From: Cordylochernes scorpioides
Taxonomy: Eukaryota > Arthropoda > Arachnida > Pseudoscorpiones > Chernetidae
Assembly: GCA_030710605.1 (NCBI GenBank)
Contig: CP092874.1
Coordinates: forward strand, 17,448,062 to 17,512,061
Direction of reading: 5' to 3'
DNA length: 64,000 bases
Shown one piece after another: positions 1-9,262 of the stretch. Numbering within the stretch: the first letter of the stretch is position 1; each line of letters begins with the position of its first letter. The translations under genes were made by a program, and so were the position numbers. The notes under the pieces are model-generated. The model saw only the letters and a list, made by a program, of their open reading frames with translations. It was not told where the DNA came from and searched no databases.

Positions 1-290
1 ATGGATTGCTCTATTTTCAAAAAAATTATAAGTTTATTTTAAGTTTTAAATGGATGTTATTCTAAATGAACTATGGAAATGATCTTTGAAGATGGTATAA
101 AAAGACATATAATCATCTTGATTTATCAAGAAAATGGATTGACCGAATATTATAGAACAAACTTAAATCAACGCTTAAATTAATTTTATTCCAATAGATG
201 ACGTTCTGCCATTTAAAATCGTTCCTGTGAGCGGTCAGAATAGGTCCTTTTTATTCTTTAATATCAACACCTGAACTTTTACTATATTTC
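1..290. repeat. Fold-back element debris
   Basis: The first 22 bases match the outer end of the fold-back elements at 5.13-5.60, 34.37-34.74 and 44.01-44.25 kb. Positions 115-290 hold a decayed copy of a second fold-back family, also at 11.6 and 53.9 kb, recognised by TTTATCAAGAAAA and by the diverged arm around ATTCCAATAGATG. No coding sequence is visible. Confidence 0.4.
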
Positions 291-302
291 TTACTTTTCA
301 CA

Positions 303-722
303 CATACATGTTATAAAGAGACAAGGGGATACGTCTATTTTGACGGGAGAGGCGACCCTTGTCTCTTTAGATCAATTTCCTCCCGGCAAAATTTCCATCT
401 ATGTTTTAGCCATGGATTTGGCCCAGCCACTTTGCCAGCTAAACACCTCTTTGGTAGATTGTCCAGATTCCATTAGATCCCGTGTGGATCTCATGGAATA
501 AAGTCCGCCCTAGACTGACGAGGGCCATTAGCTCGAAACCATGGTCTAGGTGGACGCTTTTCAGTTTGCCAAAACTGGTGTTGTGGCTTTGTCACCGACC
601 CGAGGCCGCCAGTTGCGGCGACGGACAATAGATGGCGTCTGGTTTTAGACGTCTATTTTGACGGGAGAGGCGACCCTTGTCTCTTTAGATCAATTTCCTC
701 CCGGCAAAATTTCCATCTATAC
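303..722 (+). mobile_element. Retrozyme copy 1 (318-bp unit plus partial second unit)
   Basis: A 72-bp segment (331-402) recurs identically at 649-720, so the element is one full 318-bp unit followed by the start of a second. This partial-dimer layout, with one hammerhead per unit and no protein, is what is known for animal retrozymes: non-autonomous retroelements that pass through a self-cleaved circular RNA. The hammerhead lies at 503-555. The element sits in TA-rich DNA, and ACATGTTATA occurs on both sides. Related copies lie at 7.5, 25.6, 37.5 and 43.3 kb. Mobility is inferred. Confidence 0.8.
503..555 (+). ncRNA. Type I hammerhead ribozyme, intact core
   Basis: The core CTGACGA is at 515-521. 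Stem II is GGGC (522-525) with GCTC (531-534) around a 5-nt loop, and GAAA is at 535-538. Stem III is the self-complementary CCATGG (539-544), followed by the cleavage triplet GTC, so cleavage is predicted after 546. Stem I pairs 503-512 with 547-555, with one bulged C. A stem III without a loop is known from animal hammerheads that cleave as dimers, which fits the tandem unit. All universally conserved core bases are present. Activity is inferred. Confidence 0.85.
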
Positions 723-779
723 ATGTTATATATATATATATATATATAAAGATTTCTATTTGATTTTTGATCATCTTGA

Positions 780-1040
780 GGATTATACTATGTTAATGCA
801 GTCATGGTTAAAAATCTTCAAAGAATAATAATATTAATAGTTTTTATCAGATATTGCTTTAATTGTACTTAGAGAATATATAAAAAAAAACATAATTTGA
901 TAAAAAGTAATAAAAGAAATGAAAAACTTATTTACATAATGTACAAAAGGTTTGAGCCGGCCATCGGGAAACAACAACAATAAGTTTTTATAGGAGAAGC
1001 GTAACATCTGGCGGTCGATTTAACAGAGTATTTGAATCTA
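780..1040 (+). repeat. Dispersed repeat R1 (inverted partner at 7.8-8.1 kb)
   Basis: This stretch matches 7815-8090 in inverted orientation; shared landmarks include GAGCCGGCCAT and GGCGGTCGATTT. Both copies directly follow a retrozyme, so retrozyme and repeat may have travelled as one composite, or the repeat may be a preferred target. No protein is visible. Confidence 0.6.
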
Positions 1041-2084
1041 TGAAGAATAATTAGAGAGAGAGAAATAAAATATAATTTTAATATAACATATATATATAAA
1101 AGGCCCAAGAGACGTGGATTTATAAGATCATTACGAATTCATGACAAGACATGCAAATACAGCGATGTTTCCATCAGAGCTCCTAAAGATACAGTAATGT
1201 AGTGGTATTCTAAATTCCATGCTCCAAGAACCCAGGCTATATTGTCGTTTATTCTATATTATCCATAGGCGATAACTTGAGACTAGTATAGTTAAAAAAA
1301 GTGTGGGATAAAATATATCTTCAATATCACTTTTTTTATTCTCAAAAAAAGCTAACTTTTTATCGGCCTATACAAATTTTATTTTCTAAAATGTATAATA
1401 TATCGAGATACCCCAAAGAAAATATGCAAAAACAGTTATTTTATATGAAAGATTTTTTAAAATGTTGTTTTATATAGACACTATCTCTCAATAAAAATTT
1501 ATGTTGATAGAAGAAATAAAAAGTTGAAGGTTTTTCAACGCATATAATGTATTTAGCAAGATACTGTGAAGTGTGTAAAAATTTATTATAAAAAATCTTA
1601 TATAAAATATAGTGAACGCGCGATATTTAAAAATATGAATAATGTTTGAGATTATATTGACAATGTTATAAAAGGTGTAAAGAGGAATTATAAAAATAAC
1701 CTGTAAAATACTTTTTTGAATTTGTAGCGGCTCCCATATAATAACATTAATATCATATTAATTGTTGTCATATCAATATAATAAAATAATTATACATCAT
1801 TTTAAATATAAAACATAAATCATATAAAATGTAAATATTTATCTATAATATATCAAACACATATATCTAACATTATATAATCTAGAAATGATTTTTGACC
1901 ACACACAGATATACAAAAAAGAACTTTAACGTGTAATATACACCAATTTAACCCTTCTGATAATTTGTATAAATAAATGTAATTAAAAGTTGATTTTACA
2001 ATAAATAATTTGTTAATGACCCCGCTTATAAATCTATGCCGCCCACAAAATTATAGATAAATAAAAATAAATTAAAACTATTTT
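1041..2084. other. AT-rich, no recognised feature
   Basis: The sequence is very AT-rich with short TA runs and no long open frame on either strand. I see no terminal repeats and no match to other repeats in the window. Confidence 0.5.
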
Positions 2085-2252
2085 AGACACCTAAGATTCT
2101 TTTAAAAAGTAAACAATTATCGCTCTACTGCCCTTACTGCAATGAAAATTAATGGGATGGACTGACTATTCAGTAGCTCATCATTGGGGCAGTAGTTAAT
2201 TGTTCAATTTTTAAAAGAATTATACGCGTCTAAAATAGTTTCAATTTATCAT
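2085..2252. mobile_element. MITE family B, fold-back copy
   Basis: The outer AAACTATTTTAGAC at the left returns inverted as GTCTAAAATAGTTT at the right, giving terminal inverted repeats of about 45 bp. The centre carries the family core TACTGCCCTTACTGCAATG. Other copies lie at 25.3, 27.1, 42.3, 45.2, 54.4 and 56.2 kb. No transposase is encoded and the superfamily is unknown. Confidence 0.65.
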
Positions 2253-2449
2253 AAAAGATGGCGTACTAATGCATCAAATAAATAAATTTCGGTATTTTTT
2301 TATGAAGTGATAATTAAAAGAAAAAATATAAAACGCGAATGAGGGTAATAGGAACGGAGTTACTAGGAATTGGTATTCAAATACCAGAAGAAACACGGGA
2401 TCAATATATATATTTATTATATAATCTAAAAATTTGAATATTTCTATTT

Positions 2450-2800
2450 TTTTAAAAATATATTTTATTTTATTCATTGATAATTTTTACTTTTGTTATC
2501 ATCGTTTATAGAAAGACTTTCAGTTTTTGTTGTATAGTTTTTTTGTAAATATGCGTAGTTAATATATCTATCCTTTTAAATCACTGATATAGGATTAACT
2601 TTATAAATTCTATATAATGTTAAAATAACTAATGTGTAATCTTCCCTCAAGTAATTGAACATAAAAGCTACTTGACGGTAAATAATTATCTTTTTCTTAT
2701 CACGACTGCACCTCAACCCTTTATCTTATCGATCCTTTGTCTTATCAACCTTTTATCTAACAACAACAACAAAAAATATTCATAACATATACATATAATT
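2450..2800 (+). repeat. Dispersed repeat R2, copy 1
   Basis: About 350 bp match 19885-20205 closely in the same orientation, including GCACCTCAACCC and the ACAACAACAAC tract at the right end. A third, inverted partial copy is near 12765-12850. No coding potential is seen; an old retroposed sequence is possible. Confidence 0.6.
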
Positions 2801-3149
2801 CAAATTCAATTATTGTATTTATATATAATAGACATTAATCAACATTAGAGTTGTAATTTATTTCCTAAAATTGATACAATATACGCGCTACATATTGTCT
2901 GGGAGGAGGAATGTAAATTTCTTGCCAGAAGAAGACAAAAATATTTTTGGCGGGAAAGTTACAAATTTCTAGCCAGACGGAAAACAAAGAATTGCTTGTT
3001 TTTCACCCGCAATAACTGTGCGCATTTCTTACCAAAAGAAATCAAACTATAGAGGTTTTTTTTTTTTTTTGGCGGGAAACAAGCGAAATTGTAAGAACAA
3101 CCTCATCTTATTTGATACATCTACGATTCATTTTTTTTAGATAATAAAG
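2801..3149. other. AT-rich spacer with two E2F-like motifs
   Basis: There is no gene here. Two copies of TTTTGGCGGGAAA (about 2945-2956 and 3067-3079) lie about 120 bp apart. This matches the published E2F consensus, but no promoter or gene is evident next to it. Confidence 0.4.
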
Positions 3150-3245
3150 TAACGTCTAAGAATGAGTATCTTTTTTTAATGAAACGTTTTTCGCGCTTTC
3201 GGGATAACGCCCTTCTACAGGAACATCTAAGATGTTCATTCTTAT
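3150..3245 (-). ncRNA. Hammerhead-like RNA with CUGUAGA core
   Basis: On the minus strand CTGTAGA (3214-3220) is followed by a GGG/CCC stem II and GAAA (3197-3200). A short stem III (GCG with CGT) leads to a UU cleavage position, and a distal stem I pairs AAGAATGA with TCATTCTT. The standard core is CUGANGA, so one conserved base differs. The same variant occurs at the PLE ends near 38.1 and 41.8 kb and at 54.8 kb. Confidence 0.5.
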
Positions 3246-3573
3246 CCTTCTTATACTTAGTGTGTACATAGACATCAAATCGTGAACCTCCTCAACTTTC
3301 ACATCGAACACTTCCTTGTATTGGTGAAAACCATATTGCCACGTGGAATATTAGGGAAGACAAAAACTTCAGGAGGAAACAACAATTTATTTCAGGCAAG
3401 GACAAACTAAGAATGGTAAACAAAAGATAAGCCACGAGGGAAATTTACAAAGTCGCAAGATATAAAAATGACCACTCTGTTAATAAAAAATAATAAAATT
3501 AAAAAATACTATGTTACAATATTTTAAACCAGTGCTATGCAACTTTTCTATACCTACGGTAATCCTATCTCTA

Positions 3574-3800
3574 TCTCTCTATATATAAAAGTCAATTTCT
3601 GTCTGTCTGTCTGTCTCGCGATAAACTCAAAAACTACTGAACCAATTGGTACCAAATTTTGCATGTCGCTTTTTATAAACCTGAGGAAAATTTTCGGCTG
3701 CATTTTGATTAGTATTTTTGGCTATTTCTTTTTTTCATTTGAAGAACCTTTTTTTTTACGCGGACTAATCCGGAATGGAATGAATACCTAAATATGGCCA
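3574..3800 (+). mobile_element. Helitron 5' end fragment
   Basis: A TC start followed by TCTATATATAAAAG, GTCTGTCTGTCTGTC and a run ending near ACTACTGAACCAATTGG is the usual 5' end of animal Helitrons. The copy stops near 3800, where a tRNA-like sequence follows. The sequence just upstream (3505-3573) is repeated at 4256-4320 inside the next Helitron, so this copy inserted into a relative of that element. Confidence 0.6.
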
Positions 3801-3810
3801 TTTTTTTAAA

Positions 3811-3880
3811 AAATCGGTGGTTCAGTGGTAGAATGCTCGCCTGCCACGCGGGCGGCCAGGTTCGATTCCCGGTCGATGCA
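3811..3880 (+). tRNA. tRNA-Gly(GCC)-like gene copy, probably a pseudogene
   Basis: The A box (GGTTCAGTGGTAGAATG), a five-pair anticodon stem around CTGCCAC (anticodon GCC) and the B box GGTTCGATTCCC are clear, and T9 follows as a Pol III terminator. The first two acceptor bases do not pair with the 3' side and the T stem has one central A-C mismatch. The 3' side of the acceptor (TCGATGC) is intact. It is wedged between two Helitron copies and may have been carried by one. Decay is more likely than function. Confidence 0.65.
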
Positions 3881-3921
3881 TTTTTTTTTAACAATTTTTA
3901 AAACTCATTTATATTATATCT

Positions 3922-4892
3922 TCTATATATATAAAAATGAATGTTTGTTTGTTGGTTTGTATGTCCAGTATACAAATTCGCAGTAGTTCACTAATTCAAA
4001 CCAAAATTTCCATACATAGGTAAAAAAATACGGGGAAGACGATAGGCTATTTTAAAAAAATATATAAATCAATTATTAAAACTATATATTATTAGTCAGA
4101 AAATGATGATGATGATGATGATATTGCTGTATCATGTAAGATTATCAGATACAAAATTATATCGGGAAAAATTCCAAAAAGCAGAGACCACGGGTGAAAC
4201 CAGCTCATTATTTTGTACGCAGGAACAAAATTCTAACAGAAAAACATTCATAAATACTATGTTACAATATTTTAAACCAGTGCTATGCAACTTTTCTATA
4301 CCTACGGTAATCCTATCTATATTAATTAAATGGAAATTTCATAAGTGTTGTTCGCTAAAAACTTTCGTTACAATGCATCAATTTCGACCAAATTTTCAAC
4401 ATTTATGTAAAACGAGATGGAGCAGGTTTTGCTTAACATCAAAATATATTTCCTAACATTAACATGCGTAACTTCGCTTTTATCGATTAAATACAAAAAA
4501 AAATCAACAGAGTTAATTTTATAAGTAAATAAAACAAAGCATCAAGGGCTGCGTTTCTTTATAATAGTTTTTTCAATTGATATCAAGAGTTAATTTTATT
4601 TATATATAAATACAAAATTAAATTTCAACAGAGTTAATTTTTTACATACTAGCTAATAATCTCAATCTAAAAAATATTCAAAACAAGCAATTTTAAGATA
4701 ACACCATATGTAAAACAGTCGGCCAAGAAAACAACAACGATATTACATCTTTCTCACATATTCACACACAATCTTGATTAATAATTAAAACTAATCTTTA
4801 ACATTGTTTATTATACTTCATAATATATAATATTCGTTAGGCAAACTTTGACTCGGATAAAACCCGGGCGAAGCCGGGTACACATTCGCTAG
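3922..4892 (+). mobile_element. Non-autonomous Helitron, about 970 bp
   Basis: It starts with TC then TATATATATAAAAATGAATG. It ends with a palindrome (ACCCGGGC GAA GCCGGGT, about 4862-4879), nine bases, then CTAG immediately before a T. These are the expected Helitron ends: TC start, 3' hairpin, CTRR end inserted before T. There is no Rep/helicase. A short ATG repeat lies at 4102-4121. A related 3' end lies at 31546-31605. Confidence 0.75.
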
Positions 4893-5024
4893 TATATCAT
4901 AAAATTCAAACTTAGATGATATGATTTAAGTAATTGGAATCGAAAACAATACAAAATATATTATGTGAAAATATAAAACAAAAGTGAAATTCTATTTGAA
5001 TCAGGTGGATAAATAAAGAAAAAG

Positions 5025-5112
5025 GCATCTTCTGATTGTGTAACTAAAGTTGTTGATTGGCGCTTGCGCGCGCCCTCTGTTATAATAAATATCAACTAAT
5101 CGTTGATTTAAA
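5025..5112 (+). repeat. Fold-back family C fragment
   Basis: The series AAAAAGGCATC, AACTAAAGTTG, a GCGC-rich target-like motif and ATATCAACTAATCGTTGA matches one arm of the fold-back elements at 21.1 and 33.1 kb. No coding sequence is seen. Confidence 0.5.
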
Positions 5113-5130
5113 AATATATATTTAATTAAA

Positions 5131-5600
5131 AAGGCATATATTGGATCAAAATATAATTTATTTTACCAATATTTCAGTTGGCTGAATGCCAACCTTTATC
5201 AAGACGTTATAACATATCAATGTGTGTCAACAACAAACTCAGCTCCACACAACGTCAATACAACTTGGATAATTCGAACTTCTTTAATTCGAAAATCTCT
5301 TTAATTCGAATATTTATCTTGGTCCCTAGAATTTGAAATAAATAAAATTTCCGTTTTTAATTCGAATTTTTTTTATGGTCCCTTGGGGTTCGAATTATCC
5401 AAGTTCGACTGTATAAGCAAACATATTTTTAAAACTTAATTCTATGGACGCCATTGTTGACACACATTAATATGTTATAATACCTTGATAAAGGTTGGCG
5501 TTCAGCCAACTGAAATATTGGTAAAATAAATTATATTTTGATCCAATATATGCCTTTTTAATTAAATATTTATCTATGGATTGCTCTATTTTCAATATAT
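5131..5600. mobile_element. Fold-back family D element with hammerhead-like arms
   Basis: The arms 5135-5220 and 5475-5565 are inverted copies of each other. On the plus strand the right arm can fold as CTTGATAA (5484-5491), a 7-bp stem II closing on GAAA (5512-5515), then stem III TATTGG with CCAATA (5542-5547) and a UA cleavage position. The element is interrupted by a pogo-type MITE (5261-5411). Relatives are at 34.4 and 44.0 kb. Confidence 0.6.
5261..5411. mobile_element. Pogo/Tigger-type MITE, 151 bp
   Basis: The terminal inverted repeats share ACTTGGATAATTCGAA and the element is flanked by TA on both sides, as expected for the Tc1/mariner superfamily. The interior is AT-rich with repeated TTCGAA. 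It sits inside the fold-back at 5131-5600 and is therefore younger than it. Confidence 0.7.
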
Positions 5601-5835
5601 ATATATATTCCAGAATTGGCCAAATACCCTTTTTTTGATTATAATCAATTAAAAAAAAAAAGAGCTAATTTTGAAAAATAAAGGTTATATTCATGATCTA
5701 CGGGTTGGAATTTACTAGAAACAACTTTCAAATATTAAGAATGGAAAGTGTGTACTAGTGTTATTAAAGAAAAGCTAACTGCTTTTCTGGGTGTCGGCCC
5801 TTATTAGCGTGATGCAAGATTCCAAATATTTTGTT
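5601..5835 (-). repeat. Fold-back family C fragment with decayed hammerhead-like motif
   Basis: CCAGAATTGGCCAAATACCC and the segment around GAAAAGCTAACTG match the family at 33.1-33.3 kb. On the minus strand CTAATAA, a GGG/CCC stem and GAAA occur in the hammerhead order, but two core bases are altered. I regard it as a relic. Confidence 0.45.
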
Positions 5836-6714
5836 TAAAAAAAAAACAGTAGTATTGCTAGAGAAACTATTTGACTAAAATATTACAAATAGAACTACCT
5901 AGGTGTATCTTTAGTAAAAGTTAAACAGCAAACGAGATTTCTCGAACGAATAAACCGATTTTCGAATCGAATTTTATCCTAATATGCAAATTTGAAAAAA
6001 AGCGGGAGAATGATGTCCTATTTGCATAAAAAAAATCCAGACGAAAAGTGGTTTATTCGGTCGAAAGTTCTCGCTTGTCTATAAACTTTTAATAAAGATG
6101 AGCATTATTGAAATGTCTTTTTTAAAAATTTATATCATCATTAACTTAGCGCCAATCTAACGGTGAAAATTATAAACATATTTCATCGCTACTTTTCTTT
6201 TTGAAATATAAATGGTTAAAATTATTTCTACAGCCTTTATCCTGCGATGATTAAAAATTGAAAGAGGAAGGGCATGGCTCATCATTGATGAACCTTCCAG
6301 CGGTTTCGCTATTTTAATCTCCAGCTTCAATATTGTATTGTACTGAGTTCTTATATATCCTGCACATTTGTTATTGAATACAGTAAATATGTGTTTTGAG
6401 TAAACTATATAGATATGCTTTTAGGACTGTATTATCTCTAGGGTACACGTGGTGTATTGAGGGGTCTCAATATAGATTGCTGTCTCTCTTTACCTTAGGA
6501 GACGACCTAGTGTTTTAGTCCAGCCACTTGACCATCTCCGCAACTCCAAGGAAGAGGCTCTAAGGACGACTATCAACCATCCATAACTTATCCAAAACTC
6601 TTTTTTATTGAAAAACACGGTCAATTTATACATTAAAATAAATTTGCATACCTTTTCTCTTAGTTTTTAAATTACAAATATATTTGCATAAACTTGACTA
6701 CTCTAGTAGTCGTA
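5836..6714. other. AT-rich, mostly unrecognised
   Basis: No long open frame is present. A decayed MITE-A-like stretch (GGCTCATCATTGATGAACC, then GCGGTTTCGC) occurs at 6270-6360. The rest shows no repeat I can place. Confidence 0.4.
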
Positions 6715-6905
6715 ACATGGTGTATGTGTGTGTAAGGCCATGATAATCATGGTAGGAATTAGTTCGCGATTGCTTTTACAGTAATTGTACCACATGTGTA
6801 CATATAATTGGAAATCAGTTCAAATTTTGCATATAAAACTGTGCCAGAGACCCGTTTGGTTACTTCCACTTACTGGCTTATAAACAAGACCCTTCTATTA
6901 TTATA
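6715..6905 (-). mobile_element. SINE-2, diverged copy
   Basis: GGCCATGATAATCATGG, the segment around GCTTTTACAGTAA and GAGACCCGTTTGGTTACTT match the SINE-2 body seen at 11181-11471 and 30139-30440. The tRNA-like head is not recognisable. Divergence is visibly higher than in the other copies. Confidence 0.55.
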
Positions 6906-7524
6906 TTATCATTGTAGTAAGGATATTAGAAATTTGTTTTTAATTAAAAAAAAAAAGAAAGAAACACACGCGCACAGTTTAAATATTGTCACATTAGTTC
7001 TTCCACTAATAATTAGAAATGATTAAATTGCTCTTGAGCAAAGATTAGTAAAATTTCACTGGAGAGATATATAATTAGACATCGTATATAATTAACAATA
7101 GTGTAATTAAAACGAGTGTAATTAATTCCTATTTATAAATTATTCTCAGGAAAACATCCTTCTAAAATAATTAATACCCTCGTAATTATATATATATAGA
7201 CTTTCTCTTACTTTCATTAGAAGACGCTGTTGTATCTCCTAGATAGAAGACATCCTCAAGTATCTGTCACCTGAGCAGAGGTCTGAAGGAATTCCTGACA
7301 ATAGTCGGAGAGATCTGTCCAGGACGGAATGTGACATCGAATCAGACGACTCTCAGTAGGGGTTATTCGTCTGATGAGAGATAATTAAAGATTGAATATA
7401 CTTTTATTAAACGTGCATATAAGATTACATAGGGTTATAAATAAAAAAAATAATTAAGGATAGGTATATTATAGATATATAAATATGTAAAAATGATATA
7501 TATATATATATATACATATATAAA
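6906..7524. other. AT-rich spacer, no gene recognised
   Basis: A moderately GC-richer block at 7200-7380 (around CAGACGACTCTCAG) resembles an LTR or UTR piece, but no paired copy or terminal repeat is present. It ends in a (TA)n run at 7496-7525. Confidence 0.3.
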
Positions 7525-7775
7525 GAGACAAAGCTCGCCTCTCTCCCGTCAAAATAGACGTCAAAACTAGACGCCATCTATTGACCGTCGCCGCAAACTA
7601 ACGGCCTCAGGTCGGTGACTTGGCTGGTGTTGTGGCTTTGTCACCGACCTGAGGCTGCTAGTTTGCGGCGACGGTCAATAGATGGCATCAGGTTTTGACG
7701 TCTATTTTGACGGGAGAAGCGACCTCTGTCTCTTTAGATCAATTTACTTCCCAGCAAAATTTCCATCTATATACA
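7525..7775. mobile_element. Retrozyme copy 2, inverted partial pair
   Basis: The left arm (about 7528-7620) and right arm (about 7640-7735) are inverted copies of the retrozyme segment that runs from the CACCGACC motif to the GACGGGAGAGG motif. The hammerhead-bearing part of the unit is missing. This is a head-to-head rather than tandem arrangement. Confidence 0.65.
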
Positions 7776-7814
7776 TGTTATATATAAAAATGTTTTTCAA
7801 ATATATTTCATAGA

Positions 7815-8090
7815 TAAATACTCTGCTAAATCGACCGCCAGAGGTCACTCTTCCCCTATAAAAACTCGTTCTTGTTTTATCCCAATGGCCGGCTCAAACA
7901 TGTTTGTAATTATGTAAATAATATTTTGTTTTATTTATTCTTAAGCCAGGCAGTACTATTACCAAATTATGTTTATCCTATAGCTCAATTAAAATAATCT
8001 CTTATCAAAACTATTTTTATTATTTTATTTTCAAGATTCTAGCCACGACTGCATCACCATTACAATAATCCTCAACATGATCTAAATTCA
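7815..8090 (-). repeat. Dispersed repeat R1, inverted copy
   Basis: This is the inverted counterpart of 780-1040 (AAATCGACCGCC, ATGGCCGGCTC, ACGACTGCATCA). Like that copy, it lies next to a retrozyme. Confidence 0.6.
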
Positions 8091-8147
8091 AACAGGAAAT
8101 TTCATCTTTTCTTTATATAATATACATATATATAATATATACAAAGT

Positions 8148-8390
8148 ATTCATTGGTGGCGCCCACCGCGGGAAAGACTCCGCCACCGATGGACTGCGAG
8201 AGTTCTTTCCCACAGAGTGGGCAGGTCGATGTGATGGCTGGCGTTACCCACCTCAAGACCAAGATGGTACTTGTAGATGGTAGCCACACTTGTCAGTTTC
8301 ATTGCTTCTAAATGGAAGCCGATACAGAAGAGAGAACTCTTGCGGTGCACAAGTGGCGGAGTCTATCGCGCGGTGGGCACCACCAATTGT
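8148..8390 (-). repeat. GC-rich repeat, minus copy of inverted pair
   Basis: About 160 bp are the inverted counterpart of 8598-8760. Read in the same relative frame, both copies predict a similar peptide (around YKYHLGLE and HHIDLPTLWERTLAVHRW), with some frame disruption here. GC content is far above the surroundings. I cannot name the family; a retroelement UTR or an exon-derived repeat are both possible. Confidence 0.45.
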
Positions 8391-8519
8391 ATATATTATA
8401 TGTATATTTAGTTAAATTTAAAAGGGCGTTATTCACCTCAAGACCAAGAGATAGAGAGAATAATATTTAATTTTACATATTTTCTCTATATTATAACCCT
8501 ATATAATCTTATATATATA

Positions 8520-8760
8520 CCCCCTGCTCCGGGAGGTGTTCGCCTCCTGCGAAGTGCCCCTGGATCTGCAAGCCTTGCTCTTCGGCGTCAGCCTCTATCC
8601 CGAGGCGATGACAAGTGTGGCTACCATCTACAAGTACCATCTTGGTCTTGAGTTGGGTAATACCAGCCATCACATCGACCTGCCCACTCTGTGGGAAAGA
8701 ACTCTCGCAGTCCATCGGTGGCGGAGTCTTTTCCGTGGTGGACGCAACCAATGAAGACCT
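8520..8760 (+). repeat. GC-rich repeat, plus copy of inverted pair
   Basis: This is the partner of 8148-8390 and a little longer. An open frame runs through it, and another frame shows CPLCGKE, a C-x2-C pair, but no complete zinc finger. The two copies flank about 130 bp of AT-rich DNA. The function is unknown. Confidence 0.45.
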
Positions 8761-9203
8761 TGTATATATTTTTATATATATGTGTGACAATATAGTAGTA
8801 AATGTGGTGAGGAGAGAAATAATCACACGACGAGTTGTTAGAGCAATCATCCAGGCAGCCAGCCGAGAGAGAGCGAGCGAGATGTTATCAGCTGAACGAC
8901 TGTTTTCCCTGTGTACACAACCGGGGGGCTAACCAGGATAGTCGCCAGGTGGTGACGGTCCCCCCCCTCAGGAATGTGGCCAAAAAATGGTCGTAAGTTA
9001 GTTGTCTAAAGTGTCTCGCTTTAGCTGCTCATCTCTCTCTCGTTGGCTGTTGGTTTGTTTTATTAATCCAGGAAGAGCATATATTATGACATATGTATAT
9101 TTATCAATTATTTTTTTTTTATCTATTTATTCATTTATTTATCATTATATAATCTTATTTATTCACATTTATTCAATTTTGTATTTAACCTTATATAATC
9201 TTA
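8761..9203. other. Mixed-composition spacer
   Basis: A moderately GC-rich stretch (8800-9080) with GAGAGAGAGCGAGCGAG and a C-run is followed by T-rich DNA. I could not assign it to a family. Confidence 0.3.
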
Positions 9204-9262
9204 CTAGACGAATGGCCCGGGCAACGCCCGGGTTTTACCCGAGTGCGAATATATTTTAAAAA
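9204..9262 (-). mobile_element. Helitron 3' end
   Basis: On the minus strand a GGGCG-centred palindrome (CCCGGGCGTTGCCCGGG) is followed by about 10 bases and CTAG. Only the 3' end is recognisable because the minisatellite starts immediately to the right. A relative lies at 28074-28120. Confidence 0.6.
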
